The notes under the pieces are model-generated. The model searched no databases and was not told where the DNA came from. It saw only the letters and a list, made by a program, of their open reading frames with translations. From assembly GCF_014524565.1 (NCBI RefSeq), contig NZ_CP060139.1:1433501-1497500 (forward strand): DNA of 64,000 bases, read 5' to 3'. A program made the position numbers and the translations under genes. This DNA is from Croceimicrobium hydrocarbonivorans (GTDB lineage: Bacteria > Bacteroidota > Bacteroidia > Flavobacteriales > Schleiferiaceae). This document shows, in pieces, positions 1 through 9,328 of this stretch. How positions within the stretch are numbered: position 1 is the stretch's first letter; each line of letters opens with the position of its first letter.

Positions 1-803
1 TCGCCGAATGCGAGAAATTGAAAATCCCCTTAATCGCCCATCCCAGTTTTAAGGTAGATTATGAGTATCATATGCAGCCAGGCATTAGCAGTGTTGAGCA
101 TACTGAAGATATCTTTCAGCAAGCTTTGGACTATCAATACGATCGCGAAAAATTGGATCTGGTGATCGCTGATTATGCCCAATCCCAACAAGCGCATTGC
201 CCTACCCTCACCGTATTTTTCAACCTCTCTGAAATATATCGGCTCCAAGAAGATTTCCTAAAACGAGAGCAAAATCATTATATCAATCCCTTTATCGAAT
301 TTGCGGCCGGCGACTATGAGCGTCATATCGCCCATTTGGAGGCAGATAGCAGCGCCGGGGATCGCATTTGGAAACAGCATCAATTCCATTTGAAGATTGT
401 CAAAAAACTGCATGAAGCCGGTGCTTTTATTATTTGCGGCACCGATGCGGGCATTGTAGGCACGGCAGCCGGTTATTCCATTCACCATGAATTGGAATTC
501 TACCGCCAATGCGGGATGACCAATTATGAAGCCTTACGAACCGCCACCTGGAACCCCAGTAAGGTGCATCCACAATTTAAAGATTGCGGGAGTATTGCCA
601 TCGGCATGAAAGCCAATTTCATTTTAAGCAGCCAAAATCCATTGGAGCAAATCAGCAGCCTGGAAAAACCCATTTGGGTGATGCAAAAGGGTCGCAAGCT
701 CGAGGCCAAATCCCTATCAGAATTTGAAGCCAAAGCTCACGACCGCTCTAATTTTATTGCCACGGCAGTGCGGGTGCTCAAGTATATGTTTTGGGATAAA
801 TAA
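1..803 (+). CDS. Amidohydrolase family protein, C-terminal part (cut by window start)
   Basis: The reading frame is open to the left window edge, so the start lies outside; the TTG at 18 is probably not the true start. The visible part has the C-terminal half of the metal-dependent amidohydrolase (imidazolonepropionase/dipeptidase-like) fold: a conserved His in 'SVEHTED', the metal-binding Asp in 'CGTDAG', and the usual end in which the protein 'is' a (beta/alpha) barrel followed by the 'GSIAIGMKANFIL' strand that re-enters the small beta-sandwich domain. Substrate cannot be told. It ends 22 bases before the next gene on the same strand. Confidence 0.8.
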   Translation, partial: AECEKLKIPLIAHPSFKVDYEYHMQPGISSVEHTEDIFQQALDYQYDREKLDLVIADYAQSQQAHCPTLTVFFNLSEIYRLQEDFLKREQNHYINPFIEFAAGDYERHIAHLEADSSAGDRIWKQHQFHLKIVKKLHEAGAFIICGTDAGIVGTAAGYSIHHELEFYRQCGMTNYEALRTATWNPSKVHPQFKDCGSIAIGMKANFILSSQNPLEQISSLEKPIWVMQKGRKLEAKSLSEFEAKAHDRSNFIATAVRVLKYMFWDK

Positions 804-825
804 GAGTTGTGATGCATTTTACAAA

Positions 826-1428
826 ATGAAATTCAGTCAATTAATCATATTAGTTTTTAGTTTCATAAGTACTTCCTCTTGCGAACAGAAATCCGAAAAA
901 GAAGTGACTAACTATACCTACTTTAACAAGTCATCTTCAGACTCCACGGCAAAAGAGTTTTTAATTGCAGTTACAGACGAAGAACACCTGCAATACGGCT
1001 CCCGAGTAGCTTACTTAAATAAAAAAGGAGACACAATCATTCCGTTTGGCAAGTATGGCTATTTAGGAACTGATACTTTGACCCACTATGCCAATGTGTT
1101 CGAATATCCAACTGACACCTCAAGTGGAAGACGGATTGCAATCGACAGAAACCAAAATATCCTGTATGATCTAGTATTCTTCGATAATGGCCCTGACTAT
1201 TTTCACGAAGGATTAGTTCGAGTAGAAAGAAATGAAAAAATGGGGTTTGCTAACAAATACGGTCAAATCCTTATCCCTTGTGACTATGATTTTGTTTGGT
1301 GGTTCGAAAAGGGAAAAGCGAAAGTAACATTTGACGCAAGAGAAATAAGAGACAAATATGATTACCATACCAGAATTGAATCTGAGGAATGGTTTTATAT
1401 TGACAGAAATGGAAAAAGAATAAAATAA
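826..1428 (+). CDS. WG-repeat lipoprotein
   Basis: About 200 residues. I chose the ATG at 826 because it starts a classic lipoprotein signal (MKFSQLIILVF..., lipobox-type 'STSSC'); the longer frame from 724 overlaps the upstream gene. The mature part has WG/KWG-type beta repeats, such as 'EGLVRVERNEKMGFANKYG' followed by 'ILIPCDYD', as found in many Bacteroidota surface lipoproteins of unknown role. Probably attached to the outer membrane. It is the last gene before the restriction island, and could be core or cargo. Confidence 0.7.
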   Translation: MKFSQLIILVFSFISTSSCEQKSEKEVTNYTYFNKSSSDSTAKEFLIAVTDEEHLQYGSRVAYLNKKGDTIIPFGKYGYLGTDTLTHYANVFEYPTDTSSGRRIAIDRNQNILYDLVFFDNGPDYFHEGLVRVERNEKMGFANKYGQILIPCDYDFVWWFEKGKAKVTFDAREIRDKYDYHTRIESEEWFYIDRNGKRIK

Positions 1429-1618
1429 AAAACGACACCACTACAAAGCATATAGCTTCGGCTGCCAGCAAGGTTAAAGCTTTTAACCAATTTGGTTTTC
1501 TGGTGGACAGGAAAGCGCATCAAATTGAAAATCAGCGTAGCTAAACCGCCACAAGCCATATGCAAAACGTTGTATGCCATGCGAAAAAAGAGCCTACGCT
1601 CGACTGAAATAAAAGTGA
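1429..1618. other. Left flank of the restriction island, with inverted-repeat element
   Basis: A 190-base stretch without a convincing gene. Positions 1555-1582, read on the minus strand, begin GCATGGCATACAACGTTTTG and resemble 10500-10528 on the plus strand at the other end of the island (shared core GGCATACAAC). The stretch also contains a near-palindrome around AAAACGTTGT. It probably holds the hsdR promoter as well, but I see no clear TTG/TAnnTTTG pair. Confidence 0.4.
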
Positions 1619-4441
1619 ATGACTGAAAATATTAATCAAAATCCGGAGCAGAAAGCTCGTGACAACATCGACAAAATGTTGGTTGAGGCTGGTTGGATTG
1701 TCCAGTCAAAAAAGAAAGTGGACTTGTATGCTTCGAAAGGAGTTGCTGTACGTGAATACCAAACAGACGTTGGACCTGCCGATTATGTCCTTTTTGTCGA
1801 CAGAAAGCCAGTTGGTGTAATTGAAGCGAAAAGAGAGGAACAAGGTGAGAAACTGACAGTTGCTGAAGATCAATCAAAAGATTATGCTGAAAGCAAACTT
1901 AAATACCTGAATAACGACCCACTTCCATTTGTCTATGAAAGTACGGGAGTATTAACGCGATTCACTGACTACCGAGACCCCAAACCAAGATCGAGACCGA
2001 TTTTTCATTTCCACCGACCTGAAACTCTGTTGGAATGGTTTGGACAAGTAAAAACGCTCCGAGCTAGACTGAAAGATATTCCTGAATTGGATGAGACAGG
2101 GCTGAGACCTGCACAGATTAAGGCAATCCGAAATCTCGAAACATCATTCAAAGACAATCGACCCAAGGCTTTGATTCAAATGGCGACCGGAGCTGGGAAA
2201 ACCTTTACCGCCTGCACCTTTGTGTATCGTTTGCTAAAGCATGCAGATGCCAAGCGCATTCTGTTTGTGGTGGATACCAAAAACCTGGGCGAACAAGCTG
2301 AGCAGGAATTTTTGAAATACCAGCCAACAGACGATAACCGGAAGTTCACGGAACTCTACAACGTACAGCGGCTCAACTCAAGTTACATCGCTTCGGACAG
2401 TCAGGTTTGTATTTCTACCATTCAACGCCTCTACTCTATTTTGAAAGGGGAAGAATTGGAAGAATCTGCCGAAGAAGAAAATCCGAACGAGAAAAGTTGG
2501 CAATGGCAAAAGAAAGAACCCATGCCAGTGGAGTACAATGCCAAAAACCCGATTGAACAATTTGATTTCGTCATCATTGACGAATGCCACCGCTCCATTT
2601 ACAATTTGTGGAAACAGGTATTGGATTATTATGATGCTTTTCTCATTGGCTTAACCGCTACCCCTGACAAGCGCACATTCGGTTTCTTCAATGAAAATGT
2701 GGTGAGTGAATACACTTATGAAGAATCGGTGGCTGATGGTGTAAATGTGCCCTATGATGTGTTTACCATAGAAACGGAAATAACACAGGCGGGGGCAAAA
2801 ATCAAAGCGAAGGAGTATGTGGACAAACGGGAAAAGCTGACCCGAAAGAAACGCTGGGAACGACTTGACGAAGATTATGAATACACCTCCAACAAACTGG
2901 ACAAAGATGTAGTCAATCCAAGCCAGATTCGCCATATCATAAAAGCGTACAAAGAGGCATTGCCGAGTATTTTCCCAGACCGTTTTGATGAAAACGGAGA
3001 ATTTGAAGTACCTAAAACTCTGGCCTTTGCCAAAACGGATAGTCATGCAGACGACATCATTCAGATTATCCGTGAAGAGTTTGGCGAAGGAAATGACTTT
3101 TGCAAAAAGGTGACCTATAAGATTGAGGAAGATCCTAAATCGGTTTTGAACCGTTTCCGCAACTCATGGAATCCACGCATTGCAGTTACCGTAGACATGA
3201 TAGCTACGGGAACAGATGTAAAGCCATTAGAGGTGCTGCTTTTTATGCGAGACGTGAAAAGCATCAACTACTTTGAACAGATGAAAGGCCGTGGAACCCG
3301 AACCATCAATTTTGATGATTTGAAACGGGTGACTCGAACGGCCAAACACACCAAAACTCATTTTGTGATTGTGGATGCCGTGGGCGCCACCAAATCCAAG
3401 AAAACGGATAGTCGTCCTTTGGAACGCAAACCCACTACGCCTTTAAAAGACTTGCTTGGTGCAGTAACGATGGGTGTACAAGACGAAGACTTGTTTACTT
3501 CATTGGCAAATCGCCTGATTCGATTGGAAAAACAATTGACTGAAGATGAAAAAGCCAAGTACGAAGAACTAACAGAAGGCAAAACACTGAACCAAACTAC
3601 CAAAGACCTACTCAATGCCTTTGACCCTGATTTGATTCAAAGCAAAACACAAGCTTTGGTCAGTCAGATTCCGGTGCAAGACCGAACTCCTGCTAAGGAG
3701 GAAGAATGCCGCAAGCAAGCTCAAAATGAACTGGCGCTTTGTGCGGCCAAGACCTTTACAGGAGAGCTCAATGATTACATTGTAAATGTCCACAGGATAC
3801 ATGACCAGATCATTGACACGGTGAACACCGACAAAATTCTGCGTTCGGAATGGGATAGCTTTACTAAGGACAAAGCTGAAGAAGTGGTTAAAAACTTCAA
3901 GGAATACATTGAAGCCAATAAAGATGAAATCACCGCTTTGAGCATTTTCTACGACCAACCTTACCGCAGGCGTGAACTCACTTTTAAGATGATCAAAGAC
4001 CTGCTTGATAAATTGAAATTGGAAAAACCACTTCTTGCTCCACACTATGTCTGGGAAGCTTACGCACAACTGGAAAAAGTAAAAGGCAACCCGCCTGCCG
4101 GACGGGCAGGCAGCCCGAAAAACGACTTAGTGGCTTTGGTTTCCTTAATCCGTAGAGTAACGGGAATTGACCAACAACTCACACCCTACAACACAACGGT
4201 GGATAAGAATTTTCAGGATTGGGTATTTGGCAAGCAAGCCGGTGCACTCAAATTTACTGAAGAACAAATGGGGTGGCTCAGAATGCTCAAAGATCATATT
4301 GCCAACAGCTTTCATGTGGAAGTGGACGATTTGGACTACACTCCATTTGATGCCCAAGGCGGGAGAGGAAAGATGTACCAGCTTTTTGGCGACAAGATGG
4401 ACGAAATTATTAACGAACTAAATGAAGTTCTGGCTGCCTGA
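1619..4441 (+). CDS. hsdR: Type I restriction enzyme, R subunit (HsdR)
   Basis: The 940-residue motor and nuclease subunit of a type I restriction-modification complex: it translocates DNA using ATP and cuts unmodified DNA. Near the N-terminus a PD-(D/E)xK nuclease core is visible (D55 in 'GPADY', then E69 and K71 in 'VIEAK'). Superfamily 2 helicase motifs follow: Walker A 'ATGAGKTF' near 190, DEAH-box variant 'DECH' near 321, and motif VI 'QMKGRGTRT' near 555. A helical C-terminal region would contact HsdM/HsdS. It overlaps hsdS by one base (TGATG). A GC-rich palindrome at 4093-4111 lies in frame near the C-terminus and codes for a Pro/Gly/Ala/Arg stretch. Confidence 0.96.
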   Translation: MTENINQNPEQKARDNIDKMLVEAGWIVQSKKKVDLYASKGVAVREYQTDVGPADYVLFVDRKPVGVIEAKREEQGEKLTVAEDQSKDYAESKLKYLNNDPLPFVYESTGVLTRFTDYRDPKPRSRPIFHFHRPETLLEWFGQVKTLRARLKDIPELDETGLRPAQIKAIRNLETSFKDNRPKALIQMATGAGKTFTACTFVYRLLKHADAKRILFVVDTKNLGEQAEQEFLKYQPTDDNRKFTELYNVQRLNSSYIASDSQVCISTIQRLYSILKGEELEESAEEENPNEKSWQWQKKEPMPVEYNAKNPIEQFDFVIIDECHRSIYNLWKQVLDYYDAFLIGLTATPDKRTFGFFNENVVSEYTYEESVADGVNVPYDVFTIETEITQAGAKIKAKEYVDKREKLTRKKRWERLDEDYEYTSNKLDKDVVNPSQIRHIIKAYKEALPSIFPDRFDENGEFEVPKTLAFAKTDSHADDIIQIIREEFGEGNDFCKKVTYKIEEDPKSVLNRFRNSWNPRIAVTVDMIATGTDVKPLEVLLFMRDVKSINYFEQMKGRGTRTINFDDLKRVTRTAKHTKTHFVIVDAVGATKSKKTDSRPLERKPTTPLKDLLGAVTMGVQDEDLFTSLANRLIRLEKQLTEDEKAKYEELTEGKTLNQTTKDLLNAFDPDLIQSKTQALVSQIPVQDRTPAKEEECRKQAQNELALCAAKTFTGELNDYIVNVHRIHDQIIDTVNTDKILRSEWDSFTKDKAEEVVKNFKEYIEANKDEITALSIFYDQPYRRRELTFKMIKDLLDKLKLEKPLLAPHYVWEAYAQLEKVKGNPPAGRAGSPKNDLVALVSLIRRVTGIDQQLTPYNTTVDKNFQDWVFGKQAGALKFTEEQMGWLRMLKDHIANSFHVEVDDLDYTPFDAQGGRGKMYQLFGDKMDEIINELNEVLAA
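4093..4111. repeat. GC-rich palindrome inside hsdR
   Basis: Arms GCCTGCC (4093-4099) and GGCAGGC (4105-4111) with loop GGACG, in an otherwise AT-rich gene. It keeps the frame and adds a short Pro/Ala/Gly/Arg segment between 'LEKVKGN' and 'SPKNDLVAL'. It looks like a mobile or REP-like palindromic unit landed in a tolerant loop of the coding region, rather than normal coding sequence. Confidence 0.6.
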
Positions 4442-5724
4442 TGAGAGAAGATTGGATTGAAATAGAATTAGGTAAGATTCTAAAGGTATCAAGTGGCCTT
4501 GGATTAACGTTCAAAAAAATGAGTGGTAAAGGCTACCCCGTGTATGGAGGTAACGGCATCACTGGCTTTCATTCAGAATACCTCTATGAGGATGAAAAAC
4601 TAATTATCGGTAGAGTAGGTGTTCGATGTGGAGTTACACACATAACAAAACCTAAGTCATGGGTGACTGATAATGCTTTAGTAGTTGAATTCAAGCTTCC
4701 ATGTTTTTACTTGAAATTCATGAAGCTAAAACTTCAATTCGAGAACTTAAACAAATTATCAAACTCTACTGCTCAGCCCGTAATTTCAGGTTCTAAAATT
4801 TATTCTTACTCCGTAAAGCTGCCTCCCCTCCCAGAACAACGCGCCATAGTCGCCAAAATAGAGCAGCTTTTTAGCGAGCTAGATAATGGCATAGCCAACC
4901 TCAAAGCCGCCAAAGACAAACTGGAAATCTACCGACAGGCCGTGCTGAAAAAAGCGTTTGAGGGGGAGTTGACGAAGGAGTGGAGAAAGAGGTATGATAT
5001 CAATCATGTCTGGGACATAATGCCGCTAAAAGATATTGGTGATTGGAAAGGAGGAGGAACACCATCAAAGAGTAAACCTGAATATTGGGAGAATGGCACT
5101 GTGCTGTGGGTCTCTCCCAAAGACATGAAAACAGAAGTGATCATCTCAACAATAGATAGAATCACAGAGGAGAGCATTGAAAATTCTTCAGCTAAATGGA
5201 TTGAAAAAGGGGCAATACTTATTGTTGTCAGAAGTGGTATAATTCGCAGAATGCTTCCTGTTGCTATCGCAGGACAAGATCTTACGGTGAATCAAGATCT
5301 ACAGACAATCAAACCAATTGATGCATTTACTTCAGAATTCGTGTACTGGTTCCTCATAGCAAATGACCGTGATATTAGGGAGAAGTGCGCTAAAGATGGC
5401 ACAACAGTAAATAATATTAATGTTCCTGTTCTAAAGAAGTACAAAATTCCAGCTCCTGACCTTGATGAACAAATCCAAATCGTCCAAGAAATCGAATCCC
5501 GCCTTTCTGTTTGTGATAACATTTTGGCCAACATAGAAGAAGGGCTGGAAAAAAGTGAAGCCCTGCGGCAGAGTATTCTCAAACAAGCCTTTGAAGGCAA
5601 GCTACTAAGCGAAGAAGAACTGGAAGCGTGCAGAAAAGAGCCGGATTGGGAGCCAGCAGAGAAGTTGTTGGAGCGGATTAAGAACGGAGACAAAGTAGAA
5701 TCCAAAAAAGTAAGCCATGCCTGA
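4441..5724 (+). CDS. hsdS: Type I restriction-modification specificity subunit (HsdS)
   Basis: 427 residues; the DNA-recognition subunit that directs both methylation and restriction. It shows the standard two-half layout: target recognition domain 1 (about 1-120), a conserved helical spacer with 'LPPLPEQRAIVAKIEQL' and 'AVLKKAFEG' (about 125-180), target recognition domain 2 (about 195-345), and a second conserved helix with 'ILKQAFEGKL' near 390. Both recognition domains are complete, so a bipartite target is expected; its sequence cannot be read from the gene. It overlaps hsdR by 1 base and the next gene by 8 bases. hsdM is not adjacent but over 2 kb downstream, which is unusual. Confidence 0.95.
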   Translation: MREDWIEIELGKILKVSSGLGLTFKKMSGKGYPVYGGNGITGFHSEYLYEDEKLIIGRVGVRCGVTHITKPKSWVTDNALVVEFKLPCFYLKFMKLKLQFENLNKLSNSTAQPVISGSKIYSYSVKLPPLPEQRAIVAKIEQLFSELDNGIANLKAAKDKLEIYRQAVLKKAFEGELTKEWRKRYDINHVWDIMPLKDIGDWKGGGTPSKSKPEYWENGTVLWVSPKDMKTEVIISTIDRITEESIENSSAKWIEKGAILIVVRSGIIRRMLPVAIAGQDLTVNQDLQTIKPIDAFTSEFVYWFLIANDRDIREKCAKDGTTVNNINVPVLKKYKIPAPDLDEQIQIVQEIESRLSVCDNILANIEEGLEKSEALRQSILKQAFEGKLLSEEELEACRKEPDWEPAEKLLERIKNGDKVESKKVSHA

Positions 5725-6289
5725 TGCACCGCTCAAAATAATGGTGTCCTCTACGGTTTATGGTTCAGAAAGTGATTTGGACCAGATACATGCCATTTTG
5801 AAAGGCTATGGCTATGATGTAGTTATGTCAAAAAATGGTACTGTCTACGTGCCAATCGGAGTTTCGAATGAAGAAGCTTGCTTGCAAGCAGTAGAAGATT
5901 GTGATTTGTTTCTGGGTATCATTTTCCCCAGATATGGCTCAGGAATCACCCACAAGGAATTTTCAAAAGCCATAGAGCTTGATAAGCCAAGATGGTTTAT
6001 ATCACACCACTATATCGAGTACACTCGACAATTAATGAAGCAATTCATGTTTGATGCCGCAGGAAATCGAAATGATTTTGAAATTCAGCGCACATCCGTG
6101 ATGGATAGTATCAAGGTGATTGACATGTACAATGAAGCTATTCAGAATCACTTGGACTCGGACAAAAGAAGATCGCATTGGGCTCATCCTTTTTTTAAAA
6201 CACCTGAGACTTATGACTTTCTCAAAACCCAGTTCAGCGATATGGGCAGACGCATTGACGAATTGAATAAACTAAACAATAATGAATAG
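5717..6289 (+). CDS. DUF4062 domain protein
   Basis: 190 residues. The N-terminal 85 or so residues match the DUF4062 pattern: 'KIMVSSTVYG' opening, then 'EEACLQAVEDCDLFLGI' and 'RYGSGITHKEFSKAIE', an alpha/beta fold distantly like TIR/nucleoside-processing domains. The rest is a charged helical tail with no domain I recognise. The start ATG overlaps the hsdS stop by 8 bases, and the stop overlaps the next gene by 8 bases, so it is translationally coupled inside the restriction operon. DUF4062 proteins recur in defence islands, often fused to NTPases; here it stands alone. Role inferred: accessory defence or sensing factor. Confidence 0.75.
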   Translation: MPDAPLKIMVSSTVYGSESDLDQIHAILKGYGYDVVMSKNGTVYVPIGVSNEEACLQAVEDCDLFLGIIFPRYGSGITHKEFSKAIELDKPRWFISHHYIEYTRQLMKQFMFDAAGNRNDFEIQRTSVMDSIKVIDMYNEAIQNHLDSDKRRSHWAHPFFKTPETYDFLKTQFSDMGRRIDELNKLNNNE

Positions 6290-7754
6290 CGAACAACTCA
6301 TAAAAAGCCTCCTGAAACAAGGAGAAGGCGAGCAGCTTGAGTTTAAACAGGTTGTTCGCAAAGATGCCATTGGCAAAAGCATTTGTGCCTTTCTCAACCA
6401 TGAAGGTGGTCAGGTGCTAATTGGCATTGCTGATGACAAAAAAGTAGTCGGCATTGCTGATGCTGAAAAGTGGGAAAAGGAATTGACCGATTACTTGAAC
6501 ACTACTATCATTCCAGAAGCACCGATCATGGTTTCAGTTGAGAGTGTGGGCAACAAACAAATTCTATTGGTTAAAGTATGGGCAGGCTCCAAACAGCCCT
6601 ACATTTTTGACGGTAGTATTTATTTCCGCAAGGGACAAAGCACAGTCAAAGCCACATCGCAGCAGATTTCAGACTTGATTCACAATCGCCAGAAAACAGA
6701 ATTGCATTGGGAACGTCAATTGGCATTGGGCGTTGAACTGGAGGATCTGGATATTCACGAAATCCAAAAAACCATTGATCGATCCATTAACGAAAGCAAG
6801 CTGGACGAAAGCAAAAGAAATCCGATTGACTTCCTGACCCATTTCGGACTTTTCCAGAATGGTCATTTCACCCATGCTGCTGTAGTGCTCTTTGCAAAAA
6901 ACCCTGCTCGATTTATACCCCAAACACGTGTTCGGGTTGCATTTCTTGAAAAAGGAAAAACAGCTGATGAGTTTGTGGATGATAAGTTACTGGATGGCAA
7001 TTTGTTCAAGAACATCTTAGCAGTTCAGGATTTCTTTGAGAAACATTTACGCACTACCAGAAAATTCAGTGAAAAGGAATGGGAGCGGCAGGATGAATAT
7101 GTAGTGCCCATGTCGGCATTACGGGAAGGTGTGATGAACGCCTTGGTGCATCGGGATTACAGCTTGCCATCAGCTTCTATGTCTGTGATTATTTACAGCG
7201 ATAGAATTGAAGTCTTCAATTCCGGCAAGTCACCATTGAAAGCAGCCGAGCTTAAAAAGAGTCACTTATCGCTTCCGGTAAATCCTGACATAGCCCACAT
7301 AGTATTTCTGAGAGGCTACATAGAGAAAATTGGTAGAGGTACAATAAAGATTATGGATGCTTGTAAAGCTGCTGGTCTTAAAGCACCTAAATGGACTACT
7401 ACAGATACTAGCGTAAAACTTGCTTTTCCTCTTAATGTAAAACTTGGCGGAGCTAGTGACGGTGCTTCTGACGGTGCTTCTGACGGAGCTATTGAGGGTG
7501 TTATTGGTGAAGCAATTGAGGGTGTTTCTCGCCCCGTGCGAACTCGATTGGTAGACATTGTGAGCATAGTGCTAAATGAGCCTGGCATCAAGAATATCGA
7601 TTTACAAGAGCGTTTGAAAATCTCAGAACGTACGGTCACATCTGATATGAAAAGATTAGAAAAGTTCATTGACTATAAAGGCAGCAAGAAAGGTGGCGGT
7701 TATGAACCGAATAAGGAGCTATTGAAAAGAATTGACAAAAAACCTGCGGATTAA
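6282..7754 (+). CDS. AlbA_2 (Schlafen-type) regulator with GHKL-like domain and C-terminal HTH
   Basis: 490 residues of the family often labelled putative transcriptional regulator or RecG-like. The N-terminal AlbA_2 domain (about 5-130) has 'GEQLEFKQV', 'FLNHEGGQVLIGI' and 'GSIYFRKGQST'. A GHKL-like ATP-binding module (about 275-390) has 'LREGVMNALVHRDY', 'IEVFNSGK' and 'GRGTIKIMDAC'. A linker of Gly-Ala-Ser-Asp repeats (coded by 12-base units, 7449-7520) leads to a winged-helix end ('LQERLKISERTVTSDMKRLEKF'). It is probably a DNA-binding regulator; the repeat array starting at its stop codon is a plausible target. Overlaps the DUF4062 gene by 8 bases. Confidence 0.8.
   Translation: MNSEQLIKSLLKQGEGEQLEFKQVVRKDAIGKSICAFLNHEGGQVLIGIADDKKVVGIADAEKWEKELTDYLNTTIIPEAPIMVSVESVGNKQILLVKVWAGSKQPYIFDGSIYFRKGQSTVKATSQQISDLIHNRQKTELHWERQLALGVELEDLDIHEIQKTIDRSINESKLDESKRNPIDFLTHFGLFQNGHFTHAAVVLFAKNPARFIPQTRVRVAFLEKGKTADEFVDDKLLDGNLFKNILAVQDFFEKHLRTTRKFSEKEWERQDEYVVPMSALREGVMNALVHRDYSLPSASMSVIIYSDRIEVFNSGKSPLKAAELKKSHLSLPVNPDIAHIVFLRGYIEKIGRGTIKIMDACKAAGLKAPKWTTTDTSVKLAFPLNVKLGGASDGASDGASDGAIEGVIGEAIEGVSRPVRTRLVDIVSIVLNEPGIKNIDLQERLKISERTVTSDMKRLEKFIDYKGSKKGGGYEPNKELLKRIDKKPAD
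7449..7520 (+). repeat. 12-base in-frame repeats coding a GASDGA linker
   Basis: Six consecutive 12-base units; 7461-7472 and 7473-7484 are identical (GGTGCTTCTGAC) and the others are diverged. They encode a flexible linker between the ATP-binding-like and HTH parts. Units can be gained or lost without a frameshift. Similar low-complexity linkers are common at this place in the AlbA_2 family. Confidence 0.7.
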
Positions 7755-7822
7755 CCTGCGGGATAACTTGCGGATTAAAATTTCAACTTAATCTGCGGAT
7801 TAACTTGCGGCATAACCTGCGG
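7745..7822. repeat. Six TGCGG direct repeats (iteron-like) upstream of hsdM
   Basis: TGCGG begins at 7745, 7757, 7769, 7794, 7806 and 7818: two triplets with an exact 12-base period, separated by 25 bases. The unit is close to (C/T)TGCGGATTAAC. The first unit overlaps the stop codon of the AlbA_2 gene; the last ends 15 bases before the hsdM ATG. The array fills the only gap in the island operon and is well placed to be an operator for hsdM. Confidence 0.75.
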
Positions 7823-7837
7823 AAAAAGAAAAATATT

Positions 7838-9328
7838 ATGAGTAACGAATCAGGTATAGTATCAAAAGTTTGGAGTTTTGCCAGCGTACTACGGGACGAT
7901 GGCGTTAGCTATGGTGACTATTTAACGCAACTCACCTATCTACTTTTCCTAAAAATGGTAGATGAGTTTGCCAAGCCCCCATATAATAGGGAAATTGCAG
8001 TTCCAGAAGGATGTGACTGGGAAAGTCTAAAGGGAAAAAGAGGTGCAGAACTAGAAACCCATTACACCAAAATTCTGCGGGAACTTGCAAAAGCCAAAGG
8101 TACGCTCGGGCAAATCTTTGTTAAGTCAAGAAATGAAATTCAAGACCCTGCCAAACTCTACAAGATCATAGACATGGTCGATAAGGAGAAATGGAGCATG
8201 ATGGGTGCTGACCTCAAAGGCAAAATCTATGAAGGCCTTTTGGAGAAGAATGCAGAAGACACCAAATCTGGAGCTGGACAGTACTTCACCCCAAGAGCAT
8301 TGATTAGAGCAATGGTGGCTTGCATACAACCAGAACCCATGAAGACCATCACAGACCCGGCTTGCGGAACAGGCGGTTTCTTCCTAGCTGCTTATGACCA
8401 CATTGTTAGCAGTCACGAGTTAAATCGTGAGCAAAAGGAGTTTTTGAAAAACAAAACCTTTTACGGTAATGAGATTGTAGCCAATACACGCAGAATGTGT
8501 TTGATGAACATGTTCTTGCACAATATTGGCGAAATAGATGGAGAGACCTTTATTTCTTCGGCAGACGCACTAGTAGCAGACGAAGGAAAACGATTTGATT
8601 ATGTGTTGGCAAATCCTCCATTTGGAAAGAAGTCGAGCATGACCTTCACCAACGAAGAAGGTGAGCAGGAAAAAGAAGATTTGGTTTACAATCGTCAAGA
8701 CTTTTGGGCAACCACTTCCAACAAGCAGCTCAATTTTATGCAGCACATCCGAACCTTATTAAAGGAAAATGGAGAAGCTGCCGTGGTTTTGCCAGATAAC
8801 GTGTTGTTTGAAGGTGGTGCTGGAGAAACCGTTCGGAAACAAATGCTACAATCAACCGAGTTGCACACAATACTCAGATTACCCACGGGAATATTCTACA
8901 AACCGGGTGTAAAAGCCAATGTCTTGTTTTTTGATAACCGCCCAGGTGCAAAGGAAGCATGGACAAAAGAGGTATGGATCTACGACTACCGAACTAATGT
9001 CCACCATACCCTGAAGAAAAAGCCCATGCAGTTGGAAGACCTTCAAGACTTCATTGACCGCTACAATCCAAGCAACCGAAACGACCGAACAGAAACATGG
9101 TCTGAAGAAAATCCTGAAGGACGTTGGCGAAAATTCACCTACGAAGAAATAATCGCTCGCGATAAAACCAACCTTGATATTTTCTGGCTCAAAGACAAAA
9201 GCCTAGCAGACCTTGACAATCTGCCTGATCCAGACATTTTAGCCAATGAAATCATTGAGAATATAGAAGCAGGTTTAGAGAGTTTCAAAGAAGTGATGGA
9301 AACAATTAATGGAAAGGTTGAGGAATGA
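7838..9328 (+). CDS. hsdM: Type I restriction-modification DNA methyltransferase (HsdM)
   Basis: 496 residues; the N6-adenine methyltransferase subunit. It has an N-terminal helical HsdM domain, S-adenosylmethionine motif I 'DPACGTGGF' (about 174-182), the conserved 'GQYFTPR' before it, and catalytic motif IV 'NPPFG' near 259. I chose the ATG at 7838 ('MSNESG') over an in-frame TTG at 7805, because the latter lies inside the repeat array. No Shine-Dalgarno-like sequence is visible, which is normal in Bacteroidota. The stop overlaps the DUF3644 start by 4 bases (ATGA). Separation from hsdRS by the repeats suggests independent control of methylation. Confidence 0.95.
   Translation: MSNESGIVSKVWSFASVLRDDGVSYGDYLTQLTYLLFLKMVDEFAKPPYNREIAVPEGCDWESLKGKRGAELETHYTKILRELAKAKGTLGQIFVKSRNEIQDPAKLYKIIDMVDKEKWSMMGADLKGKIYEGLLEKNAEDTKSGAGQYFTPRALIRAMVACIQPEPMKTITDPACGTGGFFLAAYDHIVSSHELNREQKEFLKNKTFYGNEIVANTRRMCLMNMFLHNIGEIDGETFISSADALVADEGKRFDYVLANPPFGKKSSMTFTNEEGEQEKEDLVYNRQDFWATTSNKQLNFMQHIRTLLKENGEAAVVLPDNVLFEGGAGETVRKQMLQSTELHTILRLPTGIFYKPGVKANVLFFDNRPGAKEAWTKEVWIYDYRTNVHHTLKKKPMQLEDLQDFIDRYNPSNRNDRTETWSEENPEGRWRKFTYEEIIARDKTNLDIFWLKDKSLADLDNLPDPDILANEIIENIEAGLESFKEVMETINGKVEE

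Noticed and set aside
1395-1580. Minus-strand 61-codon ORF
   Set aside because: Covers the lipoprotein end and the island border repeat; no domain or start context.
7745-7822. CRISPR-like array
   Set aside because: Units are only 12 bases with no unique spacers; it is a short direct-repeat array.
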